This document shows, piece by piece, positions 45,276 through 53,963 of a stretch of 64,000 nt of DNA (position 1 is its first letter; each line of letters opens with the position of its first letter). The stretch is from the NCBI RefSeq assembly GCF_900129425.1, contig NZ_LT670817.1, positions 868,001 through 932,000 of the forward strand, read 5' to 3'. Under the pieces are notes generated by a model, which worked only from the letters and a program-made list of their open reading frames with translations, ran no database searches and had not been told where the DNA came from. The DNA is from Bradyrhizobium erythrophlei (lineage in GTDB: Bacteria > Pseudomonadota > Alphaproteobacteria > Rhizobiales > Xanthobacteraceae). The position numbers were made by a program, and so were the translations under genes.

Positions 45276-45337
45276 GTTGCGCCTCGATCCACTGTTCAAA
45301 TATCAATCGATAAAATGAATTACACGCTAAGCGTGCA

Positions 45338-45796
45338 TCAAAATCTGCTCGTTAGCAATAGGCGGTCGGCGCGATTTAGCTTCGGCCACAAATAATCGGT
45401 GTTCGCATGACCAAGACCTGACGGACCTAATCGGCTCGTCTTAGCCCGGCAGCGGCTGGCCAGCGAAGCCGACAAATCTGACGCCGGGGATGTCGGCCAT
45501 TTTGAGAACCGTAGGTCGACCGGAGGAGGACCCCCAGTCCCATTGGGGCTGCCCAGCTTGATGTCGCGCTCCTTCGCGGCTGCAAGGTTGTTCTCCGAGA
45601 TGTTACGGCCAACAGGCTTCGCGTATAAGAAGATTAGCCCTTTGGGACAGAAGTTGATCGTGATTATTGAAGTGGCTACGGAAACTAATGCGAGCACGGC
45701 AATTCTTCGAACGCTTGAGTCCCACGTTCCTCCTCCGGGCGATGCCCTGCAAGAGTGGCTGGTTAGCGCTGAGCGGGATGGCGTGGGCCTTAACAC
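45338..45796 (-). pseudogene. Possible serine-recombinase remnant
   Basis: Minus-strand frame contains ISENNLAAAKERDIKLGSPN, which resembles the end of the resolvase catalytic domain (ISERTxxALAAAKARGVKLGNPN). The catalytic Ser region is not seen, and the rest of the frame looks noncoding. A plus-strand frame (45543-45803) covers the same bases without known similarity. Low confidence. Confidence 0.3.
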
Positions 45797-45840
45797 AGGA
45801 TGAGCATGATTATGACCATGTGATCCTATAGAGTCGTCGC

Positions 45841-46782
45841 CTACTGGAGGGGCACATCAGGATTTGCTGTCGATAGACGTCCCACTCGACTATCCGAAAT
45901 CGTCGTGTCGTATCGCTCGATGAACTTCAGTAGCTTGTCGCGATCGCTGTTGAATTTATCGCCCCATTTGCCGATCGCATTTCCGACAGCCATGATTAAA
46001 CCAAAAAGATCAAACGGCTTCGGTGCGCTTGATGCCGCCAACGGCATGGTGAAGGCACCGCCGCCCACGAAAGGCATAATCGGCGAAACTTTCCCCGCAA
46101 TGACCTTTCTTGAAGAAAGGTTAGTCATGTGCAGAACCGAATTTCGGAACTCCCATAACTCGTCCGCCGAGATGCCGAGCGGTTCAAGGTCAACATACGC
46201 CGTAACCCATCTCGCGAAATTGCCTGACGAATCGCCGTGCTCCACAAAAGCGAGCGTATCGACACACGACATCAGCAGTTTGGAACACGACACATAGAGC
46301 TTCGCATTGAAGAGCGTGCGAATAGCCTTGAAATAGTCGTCGTGGATAAGGTCGGTGAATCGGAAGCCTTTCTCGCTGGTGTATTCCACGAGGTAGTCGG
46401 GCATGTTTCCCCAACCTTCTTGGTGGGTCACCGCGTCGCCACGGTAAGGCCCGCTCCCAATCTGTTTGTCTACCTTCGGCAAACCATCAACGATCGGAGT
46501 GATGCAGTACATTGGCGCTGGACGGGCCCGAAAGTGAACGAACGCTTCTTCAAAATATTGGAGGGGCTGTCCATAACGATAGACCGCAAGCCATTCTTCG
46601 GGCGTGAAGCTTCGGGAAAGACGAAACCGACGAGCGATCGAGTGATCTTGATCAATTTTCGACAGGAGGAGATCAATCTTCTCGCTATCACTTCCGTCGA
46701 ACTGGTGATGACGAACTCCATACTCGGTCGCCGTTCCCTCGACGAAATAGACGAAGATGTTGAATATCCGTTCGGTCGACAT
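45841..46782 (-). CDS. HEPN-like protein with RNSVLH motif
   Basis: 313 residues from ATG 46782 (GAGG eight bases upstream). N-terminal half (SMSTERIFNIFVYFVEGTAT, RSFTPEEWLAVYRYGQPLQY) unrecognised. Residues about 170-225 are helical: LYVSCSKLLMSCVDTLAFVE, ARWVTAYVDLEPLGISADEL, WEFRNSVLHMTNLSSRK. EFRNSVLH fits the R-N-x3-H active-site motif of HEPN ribonucleases. HEPN domains recur in toxin and anti-phage systems. It is preceded by a 100-residue protein 10 bases away; they probably form a pair. HEPN assignment is by motif and helix context only. Confidence 0.55.
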   Translation of the reverse strand: MSTERIFNIFVYFVEGTATEYGVRHHQFDGSDSEKIDLLLSKIDQDHSIARRFRLSRSFTPEEWLAVYRYGQPLQYFEEAFVHFRARPAPMYCITPIVDGLPKVDKQIGSGPYRGDAVTHQEGWGNMPDYLVEYTSEKGFRFTDLIHDDYFKAIRTLFNAKLYVSCSKLLMSCVDTLAFVEHGDSSGNFARWVTAYVDLEPLGISADELWEFRNSVLHMTNLSSRKVIAGKVSPIMPFVGGGAFTMPLAASSAPKPFDLFGLIMAVGNAIGKWGDKFNSDRDKLLKFIERYDTTISDSRVGRLSTANPDVPLQ

Positions 46783-46792
46783 CGACACTGCC

Positions 46793-47095
46793 TCAAATCA
46801 GTAGTTCTTCATTTATGGCAGAGCTCCGCGACATTTCTGAACCGACCCGCAGCGCGAACTCGCCGTTCTCGACCGCATGCGCCATCGGAGCAAATTCGGC
46901 GTCGAATTTCGCAAGCACCTTCTCGCACGGAGATTTGGTTGGCAGTTGACGCCAGCGCCACGTCGTCTCCCATTTCGACACGATCGGCGTCACCCTGAGC
47001 GGGTCGACACTACTTCTCAGCGTAGGGTTGTCCAGTGCGGAAAGAGTTGCTTCGCCTGTGCCACAATTGCATTGATCGGCGCTAGTTGGCCTCAT
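46793..47095 (-). CDS. Small hypothetical protein upstream of the HEPN-like gene
   Basis: 100 residues, start uncertain. C-terminal half is amphipathic (CEKVLAKFDAEFAPMAHAVE, EFALRVGSEMSRSSAINEEL). Stop lies 10 bases before the next start and includes its GAGG, so translation is coupled. Could be antitoxin or partner; no family recognised. Confidence 0.45.
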   Translation of the reverse strand: MRPTSADQCNCGTGEATLSALDNPTLRSSVDPLRVTPIVSKWETTWRWRQLPTKSPCEKVLAKFDAEFAPMAHAVENGEFALRVGSEMSRSSAINEELLI

Positions 47096-47770
47096 TTGCC
47101 AGAATTATCCAGGGTTGTAAGAGGCTAGATGTGCTACGTTGCGGTATTGATAGGGGGTTGAGAATGATCGCCAAGACCGCCTGCATTGTTACCTGCCGCT
47201 GTGCAAACGCATACCTCGACTGGAGCCTCCGGCCATGTGTCCAGCGCATTTACGATTCGTTAACGCTCGCGAAGGCCGTAGGATTTCAGCAACGCAACGA
47301 ACTCCTGAACAACGTCGTCGGGCGAGAATGGGGGCTTGCGCTCGCGTAGGGCGTCGAGCACGCCAGCGTAAGCGGAACGGACATCAGAGGCGTCAGCATT
47401 GTTACCCGTAAGACGCTTGAACCAGCTTTGAAAAGGGCCAGAGAATTCATCAAACGAGGCTGCTACGACGTTCGGATAACTACACCCGAAGGCCGCATTT
47501 ATCATTCGTCAGAGTTCGGGGATCTTCCACGGACACCCGTCGCGAGGCGCCCAACTCCAAAGCAGTCTCCTGCACCGTAAATGGTCTACCAGACTATATT
47601 TTCTTGGCGCCACCAATTGCGTGAGACGACGAAGTTCGCCACTCGGTCGTCAGTGGCATCAGATCGGAACGACTCAAAGCGGCTAAATCTCGAATTTATC
47701 CGCCAATTGCGATAATCAAGTTCGCGAGGGAAGCCGGAAGGCGTTGCCGTGGCTCCCTCGCATTTTTGAT
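47096..47770. other. Island gap: one weak small frame and a hairpin
   Basis: Apart from the frame at 47260-47505 (minus) and a hairpin at 47724-47761 (GCGAGGGAAGCC / GGCTCCCTCGC) that may terminate the Gly-rich gene, nothing is recognised. Confidence 0.4.
47260..47505 (-). CDS. Hypothetical protein fragment, 81 residues
   Basis: Predicted helical (FDEFSGPFQSWFKRLTGNNA, DDVVQEFVALLKSYGLRER) and plausibly coding, but no ribosome-binding site precedes the ATG and an in-frame stop lies just upstream. May be the C-terminus of a lost gene. Confidence 0.3.
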   Translation of the reverse strand: MINAAFGCSYPNVVAASFDEFSGPFQSWFKRLTGNNADASDVRSAYAGVLDALRERKPPFSPDDVVQEFVALLKSYGLRER

Positions 47771-48124
47771 TTAGTAGCCACCAAAGCCGAAGGCGCCGCC
47801 GATCACACCACTGGCGATCGCGGCCGCGGGATTGTAGCCGCATCCACGGTTATAGCCGTAGTATCCATAGTAGCCGTTGCAATAGCCGCCGCCGTAGGCA
47901 TAGCCGCCACCGTAACCGCGACGGCCGGCAAAGTGACGTCCGCCGTAACCACCCCGGGCGCGACCTGCCATCGCATGTCCACCACCCATCGCGCGACCTC
48001 CCATGGCATGACCGGCGTGCCCTCCGCCTCCGTGGCCTCCATGTCCAGCGGCCAGGGCACCGGTCACCGGCACGCAACCGAGGCCGACCGCGGCCACGAA
48101 AGCAATCAGTTTACGACGAAGCAT
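47771..48124 (-). CDS. Secreted Gly/His/Tyr-rich small protein
   Basis: 117 residues: signal peptide (LIAFVAAVGLGCVPVTGALA) then low-complexity sequence HGGHGGGGHAGHAMGG, RGYGGGYAYGGGYCNGYYGY ending AAIASGVIGGAFGFGGY. GGAGAG before the ATG. May bind metal through its histidines or act in the envelope; this type is common in Bradyrhizobium. Close to the right end of the island. Confidence 0.68.
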   Translation of the reverse strand: MLRRKLIAFVAAVGLGCVPVTGALAAGHGGHGGGGHAGHAMGGRAMGGGHAMAGRARGGYGGRHFAGRRGYGGGYAYGGGYCNGYYGYYGYNRGCGYNPAAAIASGVIGGAFGFGGY

Positions 48125-48579
48125 GTAGCTCTCCTGTCATGATGGATTTGAACGCTATGACAGGATGAAAAGCTCTGTCTCGACGAATGGTTGCAATCCG
48201 CGCCAACACATTCGCGTGCACGGCAGTTCGCGATGCCGCCGTTTGCCACAAGGTCCCGCCGACGGTTCCGTGGCCGACGCTGGAGCGACGCGCACCGCAT
48301 CGCCATATATCCCGCGCCCGCACTGCAGGATTGTTTCGCATTGTTTCTCTGCGTCGCTTCTCTGCGTCGTCTGTGGCTGCAGCCTTTTTCGTTGGATCCC
48401 ATCGCGCGATCAGCCGAAATCGCAATGCGCGAGAGCTCAATTCATTCGCATCGATGTGATTTCGCGCGCCCAGGCTTTTGAATCTCGAAGCAAAAGCGGG
48501 CTGAACAAAAAAAGAAATTTGGATCACGCGCCAAGTCGTTGGTAGCTGTAAGTCGTTCCGTCGCGCCTCGATCGGCCTG

Positions 48580-49041
48580 GACGCGCGCCCGACGGGCAAA
48601 TCACTGCTCGACCGCTTCCGCGACGTGTCCAGCCCCTTTTGAAAAAATATTCTGTTTTTCCGAAGACGCAAATCACCTGTATATTCCCACCGTCCTGTCC
48701 CAACAGAGGGGGCGTTGCGCAACGTCACCGACGCGGGGCTTGGATGCGGTGGACGCGGATGGTGCTCCTGACGAGGGTACTTGAGGCGGACGGCGAAGAC
48801 GTGTGGTCCTGACACCCCGACGCTGGTGTCAAGTTTGCGGAGCGATCCGCGTAACGACGGTGGCAAGAAAGCCGATCACCGGGGAGAGCGCGGTATAAGC
48901 CGTAAACCATTGCGTGGGGAATGCCGGGTGATTCCGGTGTGACCTGACTAACGCGTGTGCTCACTACCACTACCCCTGCACGCGCGGCGGCGGGCGCATC
49001 GGGCGCCCGGCATTCCCTGCGCCCTCTGTTCAGAGAGGGCG
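48580..49041. repeat. Large dispersed noncoding repeat, copy 2
   Basis: Second copy of the element at 28432-28970, same orientation, with blocks conserved in order and many indels. Lies inside the island, right before its end. Bases 48125-48579 hold no gene I can support. Confidence 0.75.
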
Positions 49042-49220
49042 AAACGAGCAGGCCAAACCTCGCGCAACACATGCGGCGAGATCGCGGAGCTGTGTTTTGC
49101 AACGATCAGATGATGCAAACTCACGCTGGAATGATCGCGCCAGCCGCACCAATTAAAGTAGCTCGGCTTCTCCTTCGGTGGGACGAAATGCTTGTGGCCG
49201 TTTTATCAGGATTTTTCAAA

Positions 49221-49249
49221 GCGCCCTTCGTCTCCCCCAGGGAGCGCCA
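49221..49249 (+). other. tRNA-Glu remnant and right attachment site of the island
   Basis: GCGCCCTTCGTCT followed directly by CCCCCAGGGAGCGCCA: the first 13 bases and last 16 bases of tRNA-Glu (one change each) with the 46 middle bases missing. The 3' part gives the direct repeat with the left tRNA. Confidence 0.7.
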
Positions 49250-49256
49250 CTCTGCT

Positions 49257-50348
49257 TCAGATTGCCGCTTGCGACACGTCGTCAAAGAAGTGCAATCGGT
49301 CGGGATTGAGCGCGAGACGAAGCCGGTCATGAACTTTGGCCTGGACGCTCGGTTCGACCGCGGCCACCATCGAGTTGGGACCCGCCTTCACGTCGAGAAG
49401 GATCTGCGATCCGAGTTTCTCGATGACCTCGATCACGACATCGAAGCTGAGGTCCGTCGCATCGCTGTTGGACGCCACGCGAAGGTCCTCGGGACGGATT
49501 CCGAGTATCACCTTCTTTCCAACATGCCGACGGAGCTGGCGAGCGACCGCGTCCGGCAACTTGATGCGGATGCCCTCGTGGTGGGCCCAGAGGGCGCCCT
49601 CGCCGTCGGCGAGTGCGACCGTCGCGAAGTTCATGGCTGGGGAGCCGATGAAGCCGGCGACGAAGCGGTTGGCAGGCTCGTTGTATAGCTCGAGCGGCTC
49701 GCCTATCTGCTGAACGACACCATCCTTCATGACAACGACACGGTCTCCGAGCGTCATTGCTTCGACCTGATCGTGGGTCACATAGACTGCGGTGGTGCCG
49801 AGGCGATCGTGGATCTTCTTTATTTCCACGCGCATCTGGACGCGCAGCTTGGCGTCGAGGTTCGATAGCGGCTCGTCGAACAGGAACACCTGTGGATGCC
49901 GAACGATGGCGCGGCCCAAGGCGACGCGCTGCCGCTGGCCGCCGGAGAGCTGCCGCGGCTTGCGTTTCAGGTGTCCCTGGATGCCGAGGATTTCCGCCGC
50001 CACCTGCACGCGTTTGGCGATCTCGGCGCGATCGAACCGCCGCATCTTCAGGCCGAACGCCATGTTGTCGTAGACGCTCATGTGCGGGTAAAGGGCATAG
50101 TTCTGGAACACCATCGCGATGTCACGATCCATCGGCGGCAGTTCGTTGACGACCCGCTCGCCGATCAGAATTTCGCCCGAGGTGATCGATTCGAGCCCAG
50201 CCACCATCCGCAGAGTCGTCGTTTTGCCACAGCCCGAGGGGCCGACAAGAACCACGAATTCCTTGTCGTGAATCTCAAGGTTCAGATCCTTGACGGCATG
50301 GAATTCGTCAAACTTCTTGTTCAAGTTCCGTATAATGACCGGTGCCAT
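49257..50348 (-). CDS. ABC transporter ATPase, CUT1 sugar type (UgpC/MsmK family)
   Basis: 363 residues. Walker A GPSGCGKTTT, Q-loop MVFQNYALYPHMSVYDN, signature LSGGQRQRVALGRA, Walker B VFLFDEPLSNLDAKLR, H-loop VTHDQ, and a C-terminal OB/TOBE regulatory domain (GIRPEDLRVA). Drives import with the two permeases upstream. Last gene of a four-gene operon; 8 bases separate its stop from the island end. Confidence 0.93.
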   Translation of the reverse strand: MAPVIIRNLNKKFDEFHAVKDLNLEIHDKEFVVLVGPSGCGKTTTLRMVAGLESITSGEILIGERVVNELPPMDRDIAMVFQNYALYPHMSVYDNMAFGLKMRRFDRAEIAKRVQVAAEILGIQGHLKRKPRQLSGGQRQRVALGRAIVRHPQVFLFDEPLSNLDAKLRVQMRVEIKKIHDRLGTTAVYVTHDQVEAMTLGDRVVVMKDGVVQQIGEPLELYNEPANRFVAGFIGSPAMNFATVALADGEGALWAHHEGIRIKLPDAVARQLRRHVGKKVILGIRPEDLRVASNSDATDLSFDVVIEVIEKLGSQILLDVKAGPNSMVAAVEPSVQAKVHDRLRLALNPDRLHFFDDVSQAAI

Positions 50349-50369
50349 CGCTCTCTCCGGCGTATTTGC

Positions 50370-51224
50370 TCACCCCTTGACGGACCCGGTGATGCCGGCG
50401 ACGTAGTACTCGACGAAGAACGAATAGATGATCGCCACGGGCACCGAACCAAGAAGCGCGCCGGCCATCAGCGAGCCCCAGTAGAATACGTCGCCGCGGA
50501 CCAGCTCCGACGTAATGCCGACGGAGACCGTCTTCTGCTCCGGCGAGGACAAAAAAACGAGGGCGTAAATGAATTCGTTCCACGACAGGGTAAAGGCGAA
50601 GATCCCGGCCGAGAGGATACCCGGCACCGCGGCCGGGAAAATGATGTAGACCATCGCCTGCCACCGCGTCGCGCCGTCGATGCGTGCGCATTCCTCGAGC
50701 TCGCGCGGGATCGCCTTGAAGTAGCCCATCAGCAGCCAGGTGCAGAAGGGGATGAGGAAGGTGGGATATGTGAGAATGAGCGCCCAGGGCGTGTCGCCGA
50801 GGCGGAAGTTGCGGATGATATCGGCGAGCGGAATGAACAGCAGCGTTTGCGGCACAAGATAGGTAATGAAGATTCCGGTGCCGAGGCTGCCGGCGAACGG
50901 AAATTTGAGCCGGGACAGCGCGTAGCCGGCAAGAAGCCCGCAGAAAAGCGAGATCGCCGTTGCAAGCACGGAGATGAAGAAGGTGTTCAGCATCCATCTG
51001 CTGAACAGCGTCTCCTCCAGCAGGTAGCGGATGTGGTCGAGCGTCGGATGGAGCGTCCAGAACGGCGTGTAGTTCGGCGCCATCCACGGCCGGTAAAGCT
51101 CGGCGTCAGGCCGTACCGTCGTCACCATCATCCAATAGAACGGGAACAGCAGCCCGACGACGAACAGCACGAGCGGGAGATTGAAAAAGATCCAGCGCCG
51201 CCAGCGCGCACCCTCGATCATCAT
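50370..51224 (-). CDS. ABC sugar-type transporter permease (MalG-like)
   Basis: 284 residues from ATG 51224, six helices, EAA loop EECARIDGATRWQAMVYIIFP. Start overlaps the stop of the other permease (ATGA). A longer frame upstream is antisense-like and is excluded. Confidence 0.92.
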   Translation of the reverse strand: MMIEGARWRRWIFFNLPLVLFVVGLLFPFYWMMVTTVRPDAELYRPWMAPNYTPFWTLHPTLDHIRYLLEETLFSRWMLNTFFISVLATAISLFCGLLAGYALSRLKFPFAGSLGTGIFITYLVPQTLLFIPLADIIRNFRLGDTPWALILTYPTFLIPFCTWLLMGYFKAIPRELEECARIDGATRWQAMVYIIFPAAVPGILSAGIFAFTLSWNEFIYALVFLSSPEQKTVSVGITSELVRGDVFYWGSLMAGALLGSVPVAIIYSFFVEYYVAGITGSVKG

Positions 51225-52162
51225 AGCGTCTCCACGCGGCGGATATAGAGAAGCTGCACGACGACGACGACGAGCAGCACCGGGAACATGGCGAGCGATA
51301 TCGCCGCGCCCTCGCCCAGCAGACCCGTGCCGACGCCGATCTGATAGGCGTAGGTGGCGAAGAGCTGCGTGGCGTTTGCCGGTCCGCCGCCGGTCAGAAT
51401 ATAGACGAGCTGGAAATCGGCGAAGGTCTGGATCACCGAGAACAGCACAACGACCATGGTGACCGGCAGCAACAGCGGCCACGTAATATAGCGGAAGCGC
51501 TGCCAGGGCCGCGCTCCATCGATTGCGGCGGCCTCTGCCAGCTCCGGGCTGATGGTCTGCAATCCAGCCAGCAGGCTGATCGCGTAGAACGGCACGCCGC
51601 GCCAGATATTGACGATCATCACCGAGACGAGCGCCAGAACGGGATCGCCCAGCCAGTTGATGCGAGTGCGGATGATGCCGAGGTGAAACAGCGTCCAGTT
51701 AATGACGCTGAAGGTCGGATCGAACATCCACTTCCACGCAAAGGTCGAGAGCACGGTCGGGATGATGAAGGGCAACAGGACGAAGGCGCGGGTCATGGCC
51801 TTCCCCCTGAAATGGCGGTTGAGCAGCAGCGCAAGCCACAAGCCCAGCGCCAGCTTAAAGACGGTCGTCACCGCCGTGTAGAGGATGGTGTTCCAGACTG
51901 CGGTCCGGAAGATGCTGTCGTTCAGCAGCAGCGCGAAATTCTGTAGCCCGACGAATTTTCCGGGCACGCCAACCTTCGCGTCGGTCACCGCCAGCAGCAC
52001 GCCCCTGATGAAGGGATAGGCGATGAAGAGGCCGAGCAGCACCGCCGTCGGCAGCAGGAGAAAGAAGGCGAACCAGCGTTCGTTCTCAAGGACCCGCGTG
52101 ACCGGCCCGCGCCGCGACGTGGTGACATAGGGCTTTGCACCGACGATGGATTCGACGGCCAT
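51221..52162 (-). CDS. ABC sugar-type transporter permease (MalF-like)
   Basis: 313 residues, six helices (FFLLLPTAVLLGLFIAYPFI first). EAA loop ELAEAAAIDGARPWQRFRYI. Pairs with the MalG-like permease. Confidence 0.92.
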   Translation of the reverse strand: MAVESIVGAKPYVTTSRRGPVTRVLENERWFAFFLLLPTAVLLGLFIAYPFIRGVLLAVTDAKVGVPGKFVGLQNFALLLNDSIFRTAVWNTILYTAVTTVFKLALGLWLALLLNRHFRGKAMTRAFVLLPFIIPTVLSTFAWKWMFDPTFSVINWTLFHLGIIRTRINWLGDPVLALVSVMIVNIWRGVPFYAISLLAGLQTISPELAEAAAIDGARPWQRFRYITWPLLLPVTMVVVLFSVIQTFADFQLVYILTGGGPANATQLFATYAYQIGVGTGLLGEGAAISLAMFPVLLVVVVVQLLYIRRVETL

Positions 52163-52253
52163 CGAGCGTACCCCCGAACCTAATGCGGAAGCACTGCGGC
52201 TGCGCGCCGCAGCGCCGAGCCGATAACGAAACTACTGCGCCGGGGCAGAGACT

Positions 52254-53588
52254 TCAAGCGAGATGGATCTTCGCGACCTCCTCGTGCGCCCATTTCACAG
52301 CGTCTTGCGCCGGCGTGCCTTGTATCGCCTTGGCGGTCATGTCGACGATGATGTACTTGCTCAGCACCTCGGCCGCGTGCCGGTCGGCCTGTCCGGCGTA
52401 GCCGGGGAAACGCCCCGCCCGCGCGGCCGTCCGGAAGGGCAGCATCACGGGGTCCTTATCCCAGAGCTTGTCCTTCTCCCAAATCGTGGTCGCCCCAACG
52501 GAGTAGCCCTGCTGCGAATCGAACCACGCCTGATAGACCTGTTTCGAGGTGATCCAGCGCAGGAACTCCTTGCCGGCCTTTGGGTCCCTCACATACTTCA
52601 TGAGCATGTTCGACATCGGGAGGTGATAGCCGAACTGGCCGGCTGCGCCCTTCGGCAGCGGCGCGTGCAGAATGTCCTGAAAAAGGGGCTGGCCGGTTTC
52701 GGTAAGATAGACGTCGGGCTTGCGCTTGGCCTCAAGATAAATCGACGCGCCGTTTAACGTGCTGCTGATCGTGCCTGCGAGGAAGGCCCGGTTGTTGCTG
52801 GTGTCGTCCCAGGCGAGTCCGCCGTCATCATAGGCGTCGCTCCAAAAGCCAACGGCGAACTCGACCGAATCGACCGTCTCCTTCGAGTTCAGCACCACCG
52901 TCTTGCCGTCCGCTTCGATCTCCTTGCCGCCCCATGACCAAAGATACGGATAGGCATAAGTCGGCGGGTCGCCGAAGCTGTGGCTGACCGCTTGACCCAA
53001 TGGCCGGCCCTTCGCCTTGAGCTTCTTGCCGGCCTCGCGATATTCCTCCCAGGTTTGCGGGAATTTCGGCGCGTCGTAGCCGATCTCCGCGAACCAGGAT
53101 TTCCGGTACGCCAATTGTGCGCCGAGCACGCACCACGGCACTGCGATCCATTTCTCGCCGTCATTGGCGACGACGTGTGATTCCTCATAGAAGCCGCCTT
53201 GCGCTTTGCCGATCTCCTCGGCCACGTCGCTCACGTCGACGACACTCTCAGGATAGAGCTGCGCCCAGTTGTTGAGCGCGCAGATCACGTCCGGCCCAGT
53301 GCCGGACTGAATCGCCGAGGTGGTCCGTGCCTGGATGTCGTTGCCGTTGATCGTCTCGATGTTGAGCTTGATGCCAAGCGTCTTCTCGCATTCGGGCGCG
53401 ATCACTTTGCGCAGTACCTCGTCTGACGCAGGAACAAAATCGTTCCAGCGCAGCCAATGGATCGTCGTCCCCTGTGCGTAGGCCGGCGCTTGCCTCAGGG
53501 CGAGAATTGCGGCGATTCCGCCGGTTTTTGCTGCGACTGCACCCCCGCTGGAAAGCGCAAGAAGCTTGCGTCGAGTTATGCGGGCCAT
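52254..53588 (-). CDS. ABC transporter substrate-binding protein, family 1
   Basis: 444 residues from ATG 53588 (GGAGGA upstream). Twin-arginine-like signal (RITRRKLLALSSGGAVAA, ending AYA), then a class-II solute-binding fold with the usual family-1 hinge segments (WEEYREAGKKLKAKGRPLGQ, GGKEIEADGKTVVLNS). First gene of the importer operon. Probable carbohydrate or polyol binding; substrate unknown because no catabolic genes adjoin. Confidence 0.9.
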   Translation of the reverse strand: MARITRRKLLALSSGGAVAAKTGGIAAILALRQAPAYAQGTTIHWLRWNDFVPASDEVLRKVIAPECEKTLGIKLNIETINGNDIQARTTSAIQSGTGPDVICALNNWAQLYPESVVDVSDVAEEIGKAQGGFYEESHVVANDGEKWIAVPWCVLGAQLAYRKSWFAEIGYDAPKFPQTWEEYREAGKKLKAKGRPLGQAVSHSFGDPPTYAYPYLWSWGGKEIEADGKTVVLNSKETVDSVEFAVGFWSDAYDDGGLAWDDTSNNRAFLAGTISSTLNGASIYLEAKRKPDVYLTETGQPLFQDILHAPLPKGAAGQFGYHLPMSNMLMKYVRDPKAGKEFLRWITSKQVYQAWFDSQQGYSVGATTIWEKDKLWDKDPVMLPFRTAARAGRFPGYAGQADRHAAEVLSKYIIVDMTAKAIQGTPAQDAVKWAHEEVAKIHLA

Positions 53589-53823
53589 GATTGTCCTCCC
53601 TGTTATTTGTAAGTCGGGGCCTCCTTTTTTGAGCCTCGCCAAAAGACTTGGGAGTGACGGATTTGAGATTCAATGCCGGGCTCGCCCGATAGCCATTCCT
53701 GACGTGCTTGCTGCACTGCAGGCATCGGCCGCGGCGGTCCTTGCGGTGCAGCGAAACATCTTTGAAACGCGCCGACAGGTCTTTCAGTCTCAGGCCGCCG
53801 TTATCAGGGAAAAGAGGCTGCAA

Positions 53824-53955
53824 ACCCTCGAGAGGTGTCAGAAGCTTGCTGCCATCGGCAAGCCCGGCGCGCCACCGGCCCAGATACATCGGGACGTCGA
53901 CGGTCATGAGGAACGCCGGGTAGGCTGAAATCCTGTTATCGCGATGGCGAGGACC
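53824..53955 (-). pseudogene. Internal fragment copy of the 307-residue membrane-protein gene
   Basis: 132 bases matching 58789-58920 (encoding about VDVPMYLGRWRAGLADGSKL and neighbours) with about ten differences. It has no start or end of its own. The rest of the gap 53589-53963 (53640-53823) is unrecognised. Together with the intact gene it brackets the RND operon. Confidence 0.8.
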
Positions 53956-53963
53956 GGAGCGCC

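Larger units (their letters stand above)
41763..49249. mobile_element. Decayed genomic island inserted at tRNA-Glu
   Basis: Bounded by the direct repeat CCCC(T/C)AGGGAGCGCCA. Begins with a truncated integrase gene directly after the tRNA, the usual order. Genes inside are lower in GC, mostly unrecognised, and include conflict-type cargo (PD-(D/E)xK and HEPN-like), a histone-like gene and a possible resolvase remnant. With no complete integrase it should be immobile. The right end lies a few bases from the end of the ABC ATPase gene. Confidence 0.75.

Noticed and set aside
45543..45803. 86-codon plus-strand frame
   Set aside because: Plausible looking but no start signal or similarity; overlaps a minus-strand frame with recombinase-like words. 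Left undecided and not called.
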